Source: an uncultured beta proteobacterium
Lineage (GTDB): Bacteria > Pseudomonadota > Gammaproteobacteria > Burkholderiales > Burkholderiaceae_C
Length of the DNA: 64,000 nucleotides
NCBI GenBank assembly: GCA_903830985.1
Contig: CAIKVZ010000164.1
Span: forward strand, 1 to 64,000
Direction of reading: 5' to 3'
The stretch's first letter is position 1, and every line of letters starts with the position of its first letter. The notes under the pieces are model-generated. The model was not told the DNA's origin. It worked only from the letters and a program-made list of their open reading frames with translations, and ran no database searches. Positions 35,121-43,651 of this stretch are shown piece after piece. Both the position numbers and the translations under genes were made by a program.

Positions 35121-36614
35121 TCAACACTGGCTTTGCCGCCCCGCGGCGACGCCGCGCAGAAACGCTGACACAGCATGATCGGCCGCATGGTCGGCCAGCA
35201 GTTTGGCGGCCTGAAGGAGGTCACGCTGTGTGCCGATACCCGTCTGCAACTCCGTGGCCTCGCGGTACCAGCGGCGGCTGCGCCGCTCGCCAAGCAGCGG
35301 ACGCAGCGCCTCGATGCCGTAACGCAAGCGCTTGGCCAGGATGCGCACCCTGTGTTGCGCCGCCGGCGTGGCGCAATCCTTCAACGCCAACTGCATCTTT
35401 CGGTGCAGGCGCGCGACGCGCCGCCTGGCCCATGAGCGCAGCGGCTCATGCCCGATCGCCTGCGCATCGGCCGACGAGGCAAGCTCCTCGATCCATCGGC
35501 TGATCGCCAACAGGTTGGCACCCGGCCCCGGCAGCTCCATGGCCCCACGCAGGGCCCGCCGCTGCGCGGTGGCGGCCTTGCGCAGCCGCTGCTGCGCTCT
35601 GTGCCAGGATGGCTCGCGCACCGCGTCACCCGCAACGTATGCCTCCTGCCAGGCAGGCAGGGTTTCCTGGCCCGCCACATCCAGATCACGCAGCGCACCC
35701 AGCGACGCCAGCAGCGCCGCCAGTTCCGCTGCGATGGCGGGCGGCTGCGTCAGCACCGTTTGAAAAAGCCTTAACGCACTTCTGAATCGACGCCAACCCA
35801 CCCGGGTCTGATGCACCAGCTCCGGGTCGTCGCAGTTGCGCAAGCCCAGCAGGTTGGCGCTGAACTGGCAGAACATTTCGCGCAGCACACAAGAAGCCGC
35901 TAGCGTGAGTGGCATGGCACCGTCCAGCAGCGGTGGCTGCGCCCGCAGTGGCGCGTCCAGCATGTGCTGCGCCAGGGCAAAGCCGCGCTGCGCCTTGCTC
36001 AGGTGCAGCGGCAGCACGGGCACGCTGGCCGCGATCTGTTGCGCCAGCTCGAACAGCGCCCCAGGCTCGCCGGCTTTGAGTTCCAGCTCCAGTTCACAAA
36101 TGGCGGCATCTTTTTCCCCGGCCAGCACTTGTCCCCGGTCCAGCGCCACCTCGACCAGGCTGCCACCCGCGCTGCGCAACAGCCACTGCGTGCGCTCAAA
36201 GCGGGTGACAAAGCAAGGCGCCAGTGCGGCAAAGATCGCTCCGTCCGGATCGATGCGCGACCAGGGTGTGTCGGCCAAGGCCTGCTGCGACAGCGCGGCA
36301 CCGGCCACCGGCAGTTCCCACTCGCCACGCTGGCTCAAGGCGGAATCCGTCTGGGCGCCGGTCTTGAGCGTCTGCAGCCACTGCGCCGCAGCACCCTCAC
36401 CCACGCGGCGCAGGCGCAAGGCGATGCGCTGGCGGCGCAGCAGCTGATCGGGGGTGTCATAGTAAATGTTGTGCAGTTGCAGCCGCTTCGGCTTGAGGCG
36501 ACGCAGCAGCGGCGTGCCGCTCAACAACAGCGCCAAGTCCTCACCGCCAGACGCGGTCAGCGCCAGTTTGAGTTCGATTTCCTGCGCAGGGCTGTCAGGC
36601 TCGTGGGGCAACAT
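35121..36614 (-). CDS. CYTH-CHAD inorganic triphosphatase-like protein
   Basis: About 497 aa. The N-terminal CYTH domain (about 10-190) starts with the hallmark EIELKL and has the basic and acidic residues of the triphosphate tunnel (YYDTPDQLLRRQRIALRLRR, CELELELKAG). The C-terminal CHAD domain (about 220-490) is helical and His/Arg-rich (LVHQTRVGWRRFRSALRLF, HRVRILAKRLRYGIEAL) and likely binds polyphosphate. The family includes E. coli YgiF, a triphosphatase. A TTG at 36662 is an alternative start; both have weak ribosome sites. Confidence 0.9.
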   Translation of the reverse strand: MLPHEPDSPAQEIELKLALTASGGEDLALLLSGTPLLRRLKPKRLQLHNIYYDTPDQLLRRQRIALRLRRVGEGAAAQWLQTLKTGAQTDSALSQRGEWELPVAGAALSQQALADTPWSRIDPDGAIFAALAPCFVTRFERTQWLLRSAGGSLVEVALDRGQVLAGEKDAAICELELELKAGEPGALFELAQQIAASVPVLPLHLSKAQRGFALAQHMLDAPLRAQPPLLDGAMPLTLAASCVLREMFCQFSANLLGLRNCDDPELVHQTRVGWRRFRSALRLFQTVLTQPPAIAAELAALLASLGALRDLDVAGQETLPAWQEAYVAGDAVREPSWHRAQQRLRKAATAQRRALRGAMELPGPGANLLAISRWIEELASSADAQAIGHEPLRSWARRRVARLHRKMQLALKDCATPAAQHRVRILAKRLRYGIEALRPLLGERRSRRWYREATELQTGIGTQRDLLQAAKLLADHAADHAVSAFLRGVAAGRQSQC

Positions 36615-36688
36615 ATCCTGATTCTGCGCCAAAGCCGTCACGGTAGTGGCCGCGCGATCCAATCCCAGGTTTTCAGCTATAAGAAATC

Positions 36689-37141
36689 ATGCCCATCAAA
36701 TTCCTGCTTCTCATTGCCGCACTGCTGAGCGGGGCCGAGCTTGCGGCACAGCCCGCTGACTGCGCCAGTTCCATCCCGCAAGTGAAAGCACTGTTGGGCG
36801 ATCCGGATTTCCCGCTGCGCTGGGAAGAGACCTCGATGGACGATGGCAAACCCCTGCTCGTGTCCATCGTGGAAAAGAATGACGGCACGGTGCGCCTGGA
36901 GTTCGTCAAGTCCCGGGTCGGTCTGTGGGCCGAAACCTCGGGTGTGATTTGCCGCGCCGACAAGGGCTTCGAGATCCGCTTCACGCCGGCGCAAATTCAG
37001 TTCGGACCTGCGGCCAGCTGGGCCTTGCGCCTGGCCTTGGGTCGTGGCGGAAGGTTCACGCTGCAGCAGCGCGGACCGGCGCAGTTGCAGATCGCCACGA
37101 CGGGCTGGGCCGGGACTTTCGTTCCCAAAGCCCCACCCTGA
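36689..37141 (+). CDS. Secreted protein of unknown function
   Basis: 150 aa with a signal peptide (MPIKFLLLIAALLSGAELAAQ). The mature part is a small beta-rich domain with two cysteines (ADCASSIPQVKALLGDP and GVICRADKGFEIRF) that could form a disulfide. I do not recognise the family. It is divergent from the CYTH-CHAD gene and convergent with the ModA-like gene. Confidence 0.7.
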   Translation: MPIKFLLLIAALLSGAELAAQPADCASSIPQVKALLGDPDFPLRWEETSMDDGKPLLVSIVEKNDGTVRLEFVKSRVGLWAETSGVICRADKGFEIRFTPAQIQFGPAASWALRLALGRGGRFTLQQRGPAQLQIATTGWAGTFVPKAPP

Positions 37142-37163
37142 TCCGGACAGCCGCTGGAACGCA

Positions 37164-37931
37164 TCACGGCACCGGCGCAAATCCCTTGCTGGAGAACACC
37201 GCTTTGGCGGGTCCGCCGCGCAAGTAGGCGAGAAAGGCTTGCGCAGCAGCGACCTCATGGGCTTGTGCGCCCAGCGCTGCGGTGTAGACCGTGATCTTCT
37301 GCAGCGGTTCGGGCAAAGGGCCTACCAGCCTGGCACCAGCCACCGGCAGGATCTCGGTGATCTGCTGGATGCCGATTTCGATGTCACCGCGCGCCACGGG
37401 CTCCACCACATAGCCCGAATCGCCCAGCGTGGTCCTGCCACGCATCTCCTCGGCGATGCCCAGGCGCTGCAGCACCTGCACAAAATGCTTGCCGCTCGTG
37501 CCTTTTTCCGGGTCCACGTAGGTGATGGATTTGGCGGTCAGCAAGCTTCTCTTCAGGGCCTCGGGGGTGGAAATGTCCGGCACAGGGTGCCCATCCTGCA
37601 CCGCCACACCCACGCCCACGGCGCCCACCGGGTTCGCCGAGCCGGCCACCGTCCAGCCCTTGAGTTCGACTTCGGGCATCACGTCCTGGGTCAGCAGCAC
37701 AACATCGGGCTGGCCATCGACCATGCGGCGCAGCAGCGTGCCCACGGGCGCGTACTCCACCGTCAGACGATGACCACTGCCTTTCTGGAAGTCCTGAACC
37801 AGCAGACTCAGCGCCGCCTTCACAGCACCTGCGCTGTAGACCGTGAGTTCAGCCGCAGACGCCACCGGGCTCAGCGCCACGAAGGCCGCAGCCGCCAGAA
37901 CAGACACCCAAGTCTTGAGATGGATAAGCAT
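37164..37931 (-). CDS. Periplasmic ModA-like substrate-binding protein
   Basis: 255 aa with a signal peptide (cleavage after VASAA about residue 25). The start ELTVYSAGAVKAALSLLVQDFQKGSGHRL and later YVDPEKGTSGKHFVQVLQRLGI match the molybdate-binding protein ModA superfamily (solute-binding family II). The serine residues that hold oxyanions in ModA are only partly conserved, and no modB or modC follows, so the ligand is uncertain. It is divergent from the Tat-exported hydrolase with about 100 bp between starts, which suggests a joint role. Confidence 0.85.
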   Translation of the reverse strand: MLIHLKTWVSVLAAAAFVALSPVASAAELTVYSAGAVKAALSLLVQDFQKGSGHRLTVEYAPVGTLLRRMVDGQPDVVLLTQDVMPEVELKGWTVAGSANPVGAVGVGVAVQDGHPVPDISTPEALKRSLLTAKSITYVDPEKGTSGKHFVQVLQRLGIAEEMRGRTTLGDSGYVVEPVARGDIEIGIQQITEILPVAGARLVGPLPEPLQKITVYTAALGAQAHEVAAAQAFLAYLRGGPAKAVFSSKGFAPVP

Positions 37932-38029
37932 GTCGGGTCCCCGTATAAAGGGCCAAAGCATAGCCGCGATGCGCTTGTCGCGTGGCGCGCGTAACATGGG
38001 GCACACGCGAAAAAAATGAGGAGACAGAC

Positions 38030-38812
38030 ATGGACAGACGCAACTTCGTGCAGCGCTCGGCGCTGGTTTCCACGGGCCTGATCGGCTGCGCCGCGCCCGG
38101 CTTGGCGCAGCAACAGCCCGCAACGCCTTTCACCGTCCCTCAGACGCTGATTCCCATCGTGGGCAGCAGCGAGATGTATCCGGTGCGTCGCATCTATTGC
38201 ATAGGCCGCAATTACGCGGCGCATGCGCGCGAGATGGGCTCGGACCCGAGTCGCGAGCCGCCCTTCTTCTTTCAAAAACCCACGGACGCGATCCAGCACG
38301 TACCGGCCAACACGGTGGCGAATCACGCCTATCCACCGCTGACAAAGAACTACCACTACGAGGCCGAACTGGTGGCGGCACTCGACAAAGGCGGGCGCAA
38401 CATCCCCGTGGCCCGGGCGCTGGAGCTGGTGTATGGCTACACGCTGGGGCTGGACATGACGCGGCGCGATCTGCAGCGCGCCATGGGCGACGAAAAGAAA
38501 CCCTGGGAAATCGGCAAGAGCTTTGACCAGTCCGCCCCCATAGGCGCCATCCACAAGCTGGCGCAAACCGGGCATTTCACGCAAGGGGCGATCTGGCTCA
38601 AGGTGAACGGCCAGACCAGGCAAAGCGCGAACCTGAACCAGATGATCTGGTCGGTGGCCGAGCAGATCAGCAAATTGTCCGAAGCCTTCGAGCTGTTCCC
38701 GGGCGACATCATCTATTCGGGGACGCCGGAAAACGTCGGGCCGGTGGTGCGCGGCGACGTGATTGAAATGCACATCGACGGCCTGCCGAATCTGAGCGTG
38801 AAGATCGTCTGA
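38030..38812 (+). CDS. Tat-exported fumarylacetoacetate-hydrolase-family protein
   Basis: 260 aa. The N-terminus is a twin-arginine signal (DRRNFVQ followed by a hydrophobic stretch) with a possible lipobox LIGC; the mature protein begins near residue 26. The FAH fold follows with intact active-site motifs: CIGRNYAAHAREMG, YHYEAELVAAL (metal Glu pair), LDMTRRDLQ, GKSFDQSAPIG and IIYSGTPENVGPV. FAH-family enzymes cleave C-C bonds of or decarboxylate acylpyruvates in the cytoplasm, so export is unusual. Start 38030 has GAGGAGA upstream. Confidence 0.9.
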   Translation: MDRRNFVQRSALVSTGLIGCAAPGLAQQQPATPFTVPQTLIPIVGSSEMYPVRRIYCIGRNYAAHAREMGSDPSREPPFFFQKPTDAIQHVPANTVANHAYPPLTKNYHYEAELVAALDKGGRNIPVARALELVYGYTLGLDMTRRDLQRAMGDEKKPWEIGKSFDQSAPIGAIHKLAQTGHFTQGAIWLKVNGQTRQSANLNQMIWSVAEQISKLSEAFELFPGDIIYSGTPENVGPVVRGDVIEMHIDGLPNLSVKIV

Positions 38813-38851
38813 GCCCAGACCGCAGCGCCGTGAAGTTCTCAAAAAAGGGAC

Positions 38852-38919
38852 AGGTATAACTACCTAAGTTCTAACCCGGTACCGGTGCCGGGAGCAAGTC
38901 GTTACCATCGCGCTTCTCG
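38852..38919. promoter_or_regulatory. Palindromes upstream of the Liv operon
   Basis: AGGTA-TAAC-TACCT (38852-38865) is a perfect inverted repeat that includes a -10-like TATAAC, and a few bases on lies CCCGGTACCGGTGCCGGG, a second self-complementary stretch. They sit in the 157-bp gap before livG and could be an operator and promoter. No transcription factor is assigned. Confidence 0.3.
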
Positions 38920-38969
38920 CTTCGTGCCTGAGCGCCCACCTCATCAACTGCCAACCGCCGGAGCCTCAT

Positions 38970-39743
38970 TTGTCATCGGAAATCATTCTTGAGACACATG
39001 GACTGACCAAGGAATTCAAGGGATTCGTGGCCGTCAACAAGGTGGACCTGAAGGTCCGACGCGGCCACATCCACGCGCTGATCGGGCCCAACGGCGCCGG
39101 CAAGACGACCTTCTTCAATCTGCTGACCAAGTTCCTGCCGCCCAGCGCGGGCAGCATCCTGTTCAACGGCGTCGACATCACCCATGAACAACCGGCGCAG
39201 ACCGCGCGCCGCGGCATCGTGCGCTCCTTCCAGATCTCGGCCGTGTTTCCGCACATGACGGTGCTGGAGAACGTGCGCGCCGCGCTGCAGCGCAACCTGG
39301 GCACCTCGTTTCATTTCTGGAAAGCGGAAAGCACACTGTTCCCGCTGCATCAGCGCGCGCATGCTTTGCTGGCCGAGGTCGATCTGCAGGACTTCGCCGA
39401 CGAGATGACGGTGAACCTGCCTTATGGTCGCAAGCGCGCGCTGGAACTGGCCACGACGCTGGCGCTGGAGCCGGAGCTGATGCTGCTCGACGAGCCGACT
39501 CAGGGCATGGGCCACGAGGATGTGGACCGGGTCACGCAACTGATCAAGAAGGTGTCCGTGGGCCGCACCATCCTGATGGTGGAGCACAACATGAACGTGG
39601 TGTCATCGATTGCCGACCGCATCACGGTGCTGCAACGCGGCGCCATCATTGCCGACGGGCCCTACGGCGAAGTCTCGAAAAATCCGCTGGTGATGGAGGC
39701 CTACATGGGCACCGCCGACGCCGCACTGCAAGGCAATCACTGA
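38970..39743 (+). CDS. livG: Liv-type ABC transporter ATP-binding protein LivG
   Basis: 257-aa ATPase of a branched-chain-amino-acid-type (HAAT) importer. Walker A GPNGAGKTTFFN is normal; the signature reads LPYGRKRALELA instead of LSYGxQR, and Walker B is LMLLDEPTQGM. Translation probably starts at a TTG (38970) with GGAG 7 nt before it. It shares one base with livF (TGATG). First gene of an operon GF-K-H-M. The substrate class in this clade is not certain; organic acids or amides are possible. Confidence 0.92.
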   Translation: MSSEIILETHGLTKEFKGFVAVNKVDLKVRRGHIHALIGPNGAGKTTFFNLLTKFLPPSAGSILFNGVDITHEQPAQTARRGIVRSFQISAVFPHMTVLENVRAALQRNLGTSFHFWKAESTLFPLHQRAHALLAEVDLQDFADEMTVNLPYGRKRALELATTLALEPELMLLDEPTQGMGHEDVDRVTQLIKKVSVGRTILMVEHNMNVVSSIADRITVLQRGAIIADGPYGEVSKNPLVMEAYMGTADAALQGNH

Positions 39744-40447
39744 TGTCCACCGAAATGCTGCGCATCGAAGACCTGCACGCCTGGTATGGCGAGTCGCACA
39801 TCCTGCACGGCGTGAACCTCACCGTGCACGAGGGCGAAGTGGTGACACTGCTGGGGCGCAACGGCGCAGGCCGCACCACCACCATGCGCGCCATCGTGGG
39901 CCTGACCGGCTCGCGCAAGGGCTCGATCAAGATCAAGGGCACAGAGACCGTGCACCTGGCGCCGCACAAGGTGGCACGCCTGGGCCTGGGCTATTGCCCG
40001 GAAGAGCGCGGCATTTTCGCCAGCCTCACAGCCGAAGAAAACCTGATGCTGCCGCCCACGATCGCGCCCGGCGGCATGAGCGTGGCCGAGATCTACACCA
40101 TGTTCCCGAATCTCGAGGAACGCGCCAGCAGCCCGGGAACGCGCTTGTCCGGTGGCGAGCAGCAGATGCTGGCCGTGGCGCGCATCCTGCGCACCGGCGC
40201 GCGCCTGCTGCTGCTCGATGAAATCTCCGAAGGCCTGGCGCCGGTGATCGTGCAAAAGCTCGCCGAGATGATTCTGGCGCTCAAGGCCAAGGGCTACACC
40301 ATCGTGCTGGTGGAGCAGAATTTTCGCTTTGCCGCACCCCTGGCGGATCGCTTCTACGTGATGGAGCACGGCTGCATCGTGAAGCAGTTTGCCCAGGCCG
40401 AGCTCAAGCAGAACATGGGCATGCTGCAGGAATACCTGGGCGTCTAG
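39743..40447 (+). CDS. livF: Liv-type ABC transporter ATP-binding protein LivF (Walker A Arg)
   Basis: 234 aa. All LivF features are present (ABC signature LSGGEQQMLAVAR, His switch near the end), but Walker A reads GRNGAGRTTT: the catalytic-site lysine is Arg44, codon CGC at 39872-39874. Walker B is LLLLDEISEGL, with Ile in place of the usual Pro. The rest is well conserved, and I recall the same pair in close Burkholderiales homologues, so this is probably a lineage feature rather than decay. LivG, with a normal Walker A, may supply most ATPase activity. Confidence 0.92.
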   Translation: MSTEMLRIEDLHAWYGESHILHGVNLTVHEGEVVTLLGRNGAGRTTTMRAIVGLTGSRKGSIKIKGTETVHLAPHKVARLGLGYCPEERGIFASLTAEENLMLPPTIAPGGMSVAEIYTMFPNLEERASSPGTRLSGGEQQMLAVARILRTGARLLLLDEISEGLAPVIVQKLAEMILALKAKGYTIVLVEQNFRFAAPLADRFYVMEHGCIVKQFAQAELKQNMGMLQEYLGV

Positions 40448-40495
40448 CGCAATCTGATTTTTTCGTCGAACCCACCACTTCAACAGGAGACATCC

Positions 40496-41689
40496 ATGAA
40501 ACTGAAAGCACTTGTCGCCGCTCTGGCCATCGGCCTGGGCACCGTCGCATCGGCGCAAAATACCGGCCCCGTGAAGATCGGCATGATCACCGACATGTCC
40601 AGCCTGTACGCCGACATCGACGGCCCGGCCGGCGCGGAGATGGTGAAGTGGGCAGCGCAGGACTTCGGTGGCAAGGTGTTGGGCCGTCCGATTGAAGTGA
40701 TCTCGGCCGACCACCAGAACAAGCCCGACATCGCCAGTTCCAAGGCGCGCGAATGGATGGACAAGGAAGGCCTGGCTATGCTCATCGGCGGCACCAACTC
40801 CGGCACCTCGCTGGCCATGTCCAAGGTCGCGGCTGAAAAGAAACGCCCCTTCATCTCCATCGGCGCCGGCTCGGCCCGTTTGACAAACGAAGACTGCACA
40901 CCCTACACCGTGCATTACGCCTATGACACCGTGGCGCTGGCCAAGGTGGCGGGCAAGGCGCTGGTGCAGGCCGGCAACAAGAGCTGGTATTTCCTGACGG
41001 CCGACTACGCTTTCGGCCATTCGCTCGAAGGCGATGCAGCCACCGTGGTGAAAGCCAACGGCGGCACCGTGGCCGGCACCGTGCGCCATCCGCTGAACGC
41101 CTCCGACTTCTCGGCCTTCCTGCTGCAGGCGCAGTCGTCCAAGGCGCAGATCCTGGCGCTGGCCAATGCCGGCGGCGACTTCACCAACGCCATGAAGGCG
41201 GCCAAGGAATTCGGCGTCACCAAGACCATGAAGGTCGCGGGTCTGCTGGTGTTCATCAACGACGTGCACAGCCTGGGGCTGAACAACACCGAAGGCCTGC
41301 AACTGGCCGACAGCTGGTACTGGAACCAGGATGACGCTTCGCGCAAGTTCGCCAAGCGCTTCTTCGAGAAGTACAAGCGCATGCCTTCGAGCCTGCAAGC
41401 GGCTGACTACTCGGCTGCCTCCAATTACCTCAAGGCCGTGCAGACCGCGGGTACGACCGACGCCGACAAGGTGATGGCCACGCTCAAGACCATGAAGTTC
41501 GACGACTTCTACAGCAAGGGCCAGATCCGCGCCGACGGCCGCATGATCCACGACATGTATCTGTTCCAGGTGAAGGGCTCCAAGGAGTCCACCACGCCCT
41601 GGGATTACTACAAGACCGTGGCCAAGATCCCGGGCGAGCAGGCTTTCACCACGGTGGCCGAGTCCAAGTGCTCGCTGCTGAAGAAGTAA
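40496..41689 (+). CDS. Liv-type periplasmic substrate-binding protein
   Basis: 397 aa with a signal peptide (cleavage after VASAQ near residue 19) and a type I periplasmic-binding fold: VKIGMITDMSSLYADIDGPAG at the start and GGTNSGTSLAMSKVAAEKKRP and YFLTADYAFGHSLEGDA in the ligand region. AGGAGA precedes the ATG. It lies within the liv operon between the ATPases and permeases. Homologues serve amino acids, amides or aromatic acids; the ligand is not predictable here. Confidence 0.92.
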   Translation: MKLKALVAALAIGLGTVASAQNTGPVKIGMITDMSSLYADIDGPAGAEMVKWAAQDFGGKVLGRPIEVISADHQNKPDIASSKAREWMDKEGLAMLIGGTNSGTSLAMSKVAAEKKRPFISIGAGSARLTNEDCTPYTVHYAYDTVALAKVAGKALVQAGNKSWYFLTADYAFGHSLEGDAATVVKANGGTVAGTVRHPLNASDFSAFLLQAQSSKAQILALANAGGDFTNAMKAAKEFGVTKTMKVAGLLVFINDVHSLGLNNTEGLQLADSWYWNQDDASRKFAKRFFEKYKRMPSSLQAADYSAASNYLKAVQTAGTTDADKVMATLKTMKFDDFYSKGQIRADGRMIHDMYLFQVKGSKESTTPWDYYKTVAKIPGEQAFTTVAESKCSLLKK

Positions 41690-41722
41690 ACCTGGCGTAC
41701 GCTTCGAAGTTCCGCTGCACCA

Positions 41723-41775
41723 TGGATTGCCACGCCACCTCGTCATTGCGAGGCCCGAAGGGCCGTGGCAATCCA
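41723..41775. repeat. Dispersed palindromic repeat, copies 2 and 3
   Basis: Two inverted copies: TGGATTGCCACG at 41723-41734 and its exact reverse complement CGTGGCAATCCA at 41764-41775, enclosing CGTCATTGCGAGGCCCGAAG, the inverse of the copy at 18.3 kb. Together they can fold into a long hairpin. It lies in the 120-bp gap between the substrate-binding protein gene and livH, so it may affect mRNA stability or the relative expression of the two. Confidence 0.75.
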
Positions 41776-41809
41776 CACTTTCCTGACGTGAACTGACTGA
41801 CCGACCTGC

Positions 41810-42694
41810 ATGGAAATTTTTGGCATTCCCCTTCAAGCCTTTCTCGGCCAGTTGCTGCTCGGCCTGGTGAACGGCGCGTTCTATGCGCTGCTCAGCCTGG
41901 GGCTGGCGGTGATCTTCGGCCTGCTGGGCATCGTCAATTTCGCGCATGGCGCGCTCTACATGCTGGGCGCCTTTGCCGCCTGGATCATGCTGGACGTGCT
42001 GGGCATCGGCTACTGGTATGCGCTGTTCCTGGCGCCGCTCACCGTGGGCGTGCTCGGCGTGGTGATCGAGCGCCTCTTTCTCAAGCACCTGTACAAGCTC
42101 GATCCCCTGTACGGCCTGCTGCTGACCTTTGGCCTGGCGCTGATCGCCGAAGGCATCTTCCGCGAACTGTACGGCGTGTCGGGGCAGAACTACGACGTGC
42201 CCGAACTGCTGTCGGGCGCCACGAATCTGGGCTTCATGGTGCTGCCGAATTACCGCGCCTGGGTGGTGCTGGTGTCTCTCGTCGTGTGCCTGGGAACCTG
42301 GTACCTGATAGAGCGCACCCGCCTGGGCGCCTACCTGCGCGCCGGCACGGAAAACGCCGCGCTGGTGCAGGCCTTTGGCATCAATGTGCCGCTGATGGTG
42401 ATGCTGACCTACGGCGCGGGCGCCGCCCTGGCCGCGCTGGCCGGTGTGCTGGCAGCACCCATCATTCAGGTCAACCCCTTGATGGGCTCGAACCTGATCA
42501 TCGTGGTTTTTGCCGTGGTCGTGATCGGCGGCATGGGCTCCATCCTGGGCTCTGTCATCACCGGCCTGGCCCTGGGCCTGGTGGAAGGCATGACGCGCGT
42601 TTTTTACCCTGAGGCGTCCAACATCGTGGTTTTTGTCATCATGGTTCTGGTACTCATGGTGCGGCCCGCCGGCCTTTTTGGCAAGGAAGCCTGA
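41810..42694 (+). CDS. livH: Liv-type ABC transporter permease LivH
   Basis: 294-aa inner-membrane permease with about eight helices. Family signatures are LLLGLVNGAFYALLSLGLAV at the start, GIVNFAHGALYMLGAF, GAGAALAALAGVLAAP and MVRPAGLFGKE at the end. It pairs with LivM. It lies 120 bp after the binding-protein gene across a palindromic repeat and 3 bp before livM. Confidence 0.94.
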   Translation: MEIFGIPLQAFLGQLLLGLVNGAFYALLSLGLAVIFGLLGIVNFAHGALYMLGAFAAWIMLDVLGIGYWYALFLAPLTVGVLGVVIERLFLKHLYKLDPLYGLLLTFGLALIAEGIFRELYGVSGQNYDVPELLSGATNLGFMVLPNYRAWVVLVSLVVCLGTWYLIERTRLGAYLRAGTENAALVQAFGINVPLMVMLTYGAGAALAALAGVLAAPIIQVNPLMGSNLIIVVFAVVVIGGMGSILGSVITGLALGLVEGMTRVFYPEASNIVVFVIMVLVLMVRPAGLFGKEA

Positions 42695-42697
42695 ACC

Positions 42698-43648
42698 ATG
42701 TCCAAAGCTGCCAAAGCCATTCGCATCACCTACCTCGCGCTGCTGGCGCTGCTGCTGATCGCGCCGCTGCTGGGTCTGTACCCGGTGTTCGTCATGAAGC
42801 TGCTGTGCTACGCGATCTTCGCCTGCGCCTTCAACCTGCTGCTGGGCTTCACCGGGCTGCTGTCCTTCGGCCACGCGGCATTCTTCGGCTCGGCCGCCTA
42901 CATCACGGGCTGGTTCATCAAGTCGCAGCACTTCACGCCGGAACTCGGCATCCTCGCCGGCGTCATCGGCGCCGGTCTGATCGGACTGGTGGTGGGCCTG
43001 GTGGCGATCCGCCGTCAGGGGATCTACTTCGCCATGATCACCATGGCGATCGCGCAGATGGTGTATTTCGTCTGCCTGCAGGCGCCCTTCACCGGCGGCG
43101 AGGACGGACTGCAGGGCGTGCCGCGCGGCGACCTGTTCGGCCTGTTGCCGCTGGCCTCGGACACGGCCCTGTACTACGTGGTGGTGGTGTTTTTTGTCGC
43201 CTGCTTCATGGCGATCTCGCGCATCGTGCATTCGCCTTTCGGCCAGGTGCTGAAGATGATCCGCGAGAACGAGCCCCGCGCCATCTCCCTGGGCTACCAG
43301 GTGGACCGCTACAAGCTGCTGGCCTTTGTGCTGTCGGCCGCGCTGGCCGGTCTGGCCGGGTCGCTCAAGACCCTGATCATGGGCTTTGCCACGCTGTCGG
43401 ACGTGCACTGGTCAATGTCGGGCGAGGTCATCCTGATGACGCTGCTCGGCGGTGTGGGCACCTTCTTCGGCCCGGTGCTGGGCTCGGGCATCGTGATCGC
43501 GCTGCAGGACCTGCTGGCCGACAAGGTGGGCTCCTGGGTCACCGTCATCATCGGCGCGATCTTCGTGCTGTGCGTGCTGGCCTTTCGCAAGGGCGTGGTC
43601 GGCGAACTGCAGGCCTGGCTGGAACGGCGCCGGCGCGCCAAGGCCTGA
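42698..43648 (+). CDS. livM: Liv-type ABC transporter permease LivM
   Basis: 316-aa permease with about nine to ten helices. Typical features: LLCYAIFACAFNLLLGFTGLLSFGHAAFFG near the N-terminus, KMIRENEPRAISLGYQVDRYKLLAFVLSA (the ATPase coupling region), and GGVGTFFGPVLGSGIVI. Last gene of the liv operon; convergent with an FtsX-type permease gene only 3 bp away, and no terminator hairpin was seen. Confidence 0.94.
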   Translation: MSKAAKAIRITYLALLALLLIAPLLGLYPVFVMKLLCYAIFACAFNLLLGFTGLLSFGHAAFFGSAAYITGWFIKSQHFTPELGILAGVIGAGLIGLVVGLVAIRRQGIYFAMITMAIAQMVYFVCLQAPFTGGEDGLQGVPRGDLFGLLPLASDTALYYVVVVFFVACFMAISRIVHSPFGQVLKMIRENEPRAISLGYQVDRYKLLAFVLSAALAGLAGSLKTLIMGFATLSDVHWSMSGEVILMTLLGGVGTFFGPVLGSGIVIALQDLLADKVGSWVTVIIGAIFVLCVLAFRKGVVGELQAWLERRRRAKA

Positions 43649-43651
43649 AGC

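Noticed and set aside
39737-43408. A 1,223-codon open frame on the minus strand.
   Set aside because: It is antisense to the liv genes (livF, binding protein, livH, livM), which are complete and family-recognisable; the antisense frame stays open only because of GC-rich codon bias, and it is His/Gln-rich low-complexity.
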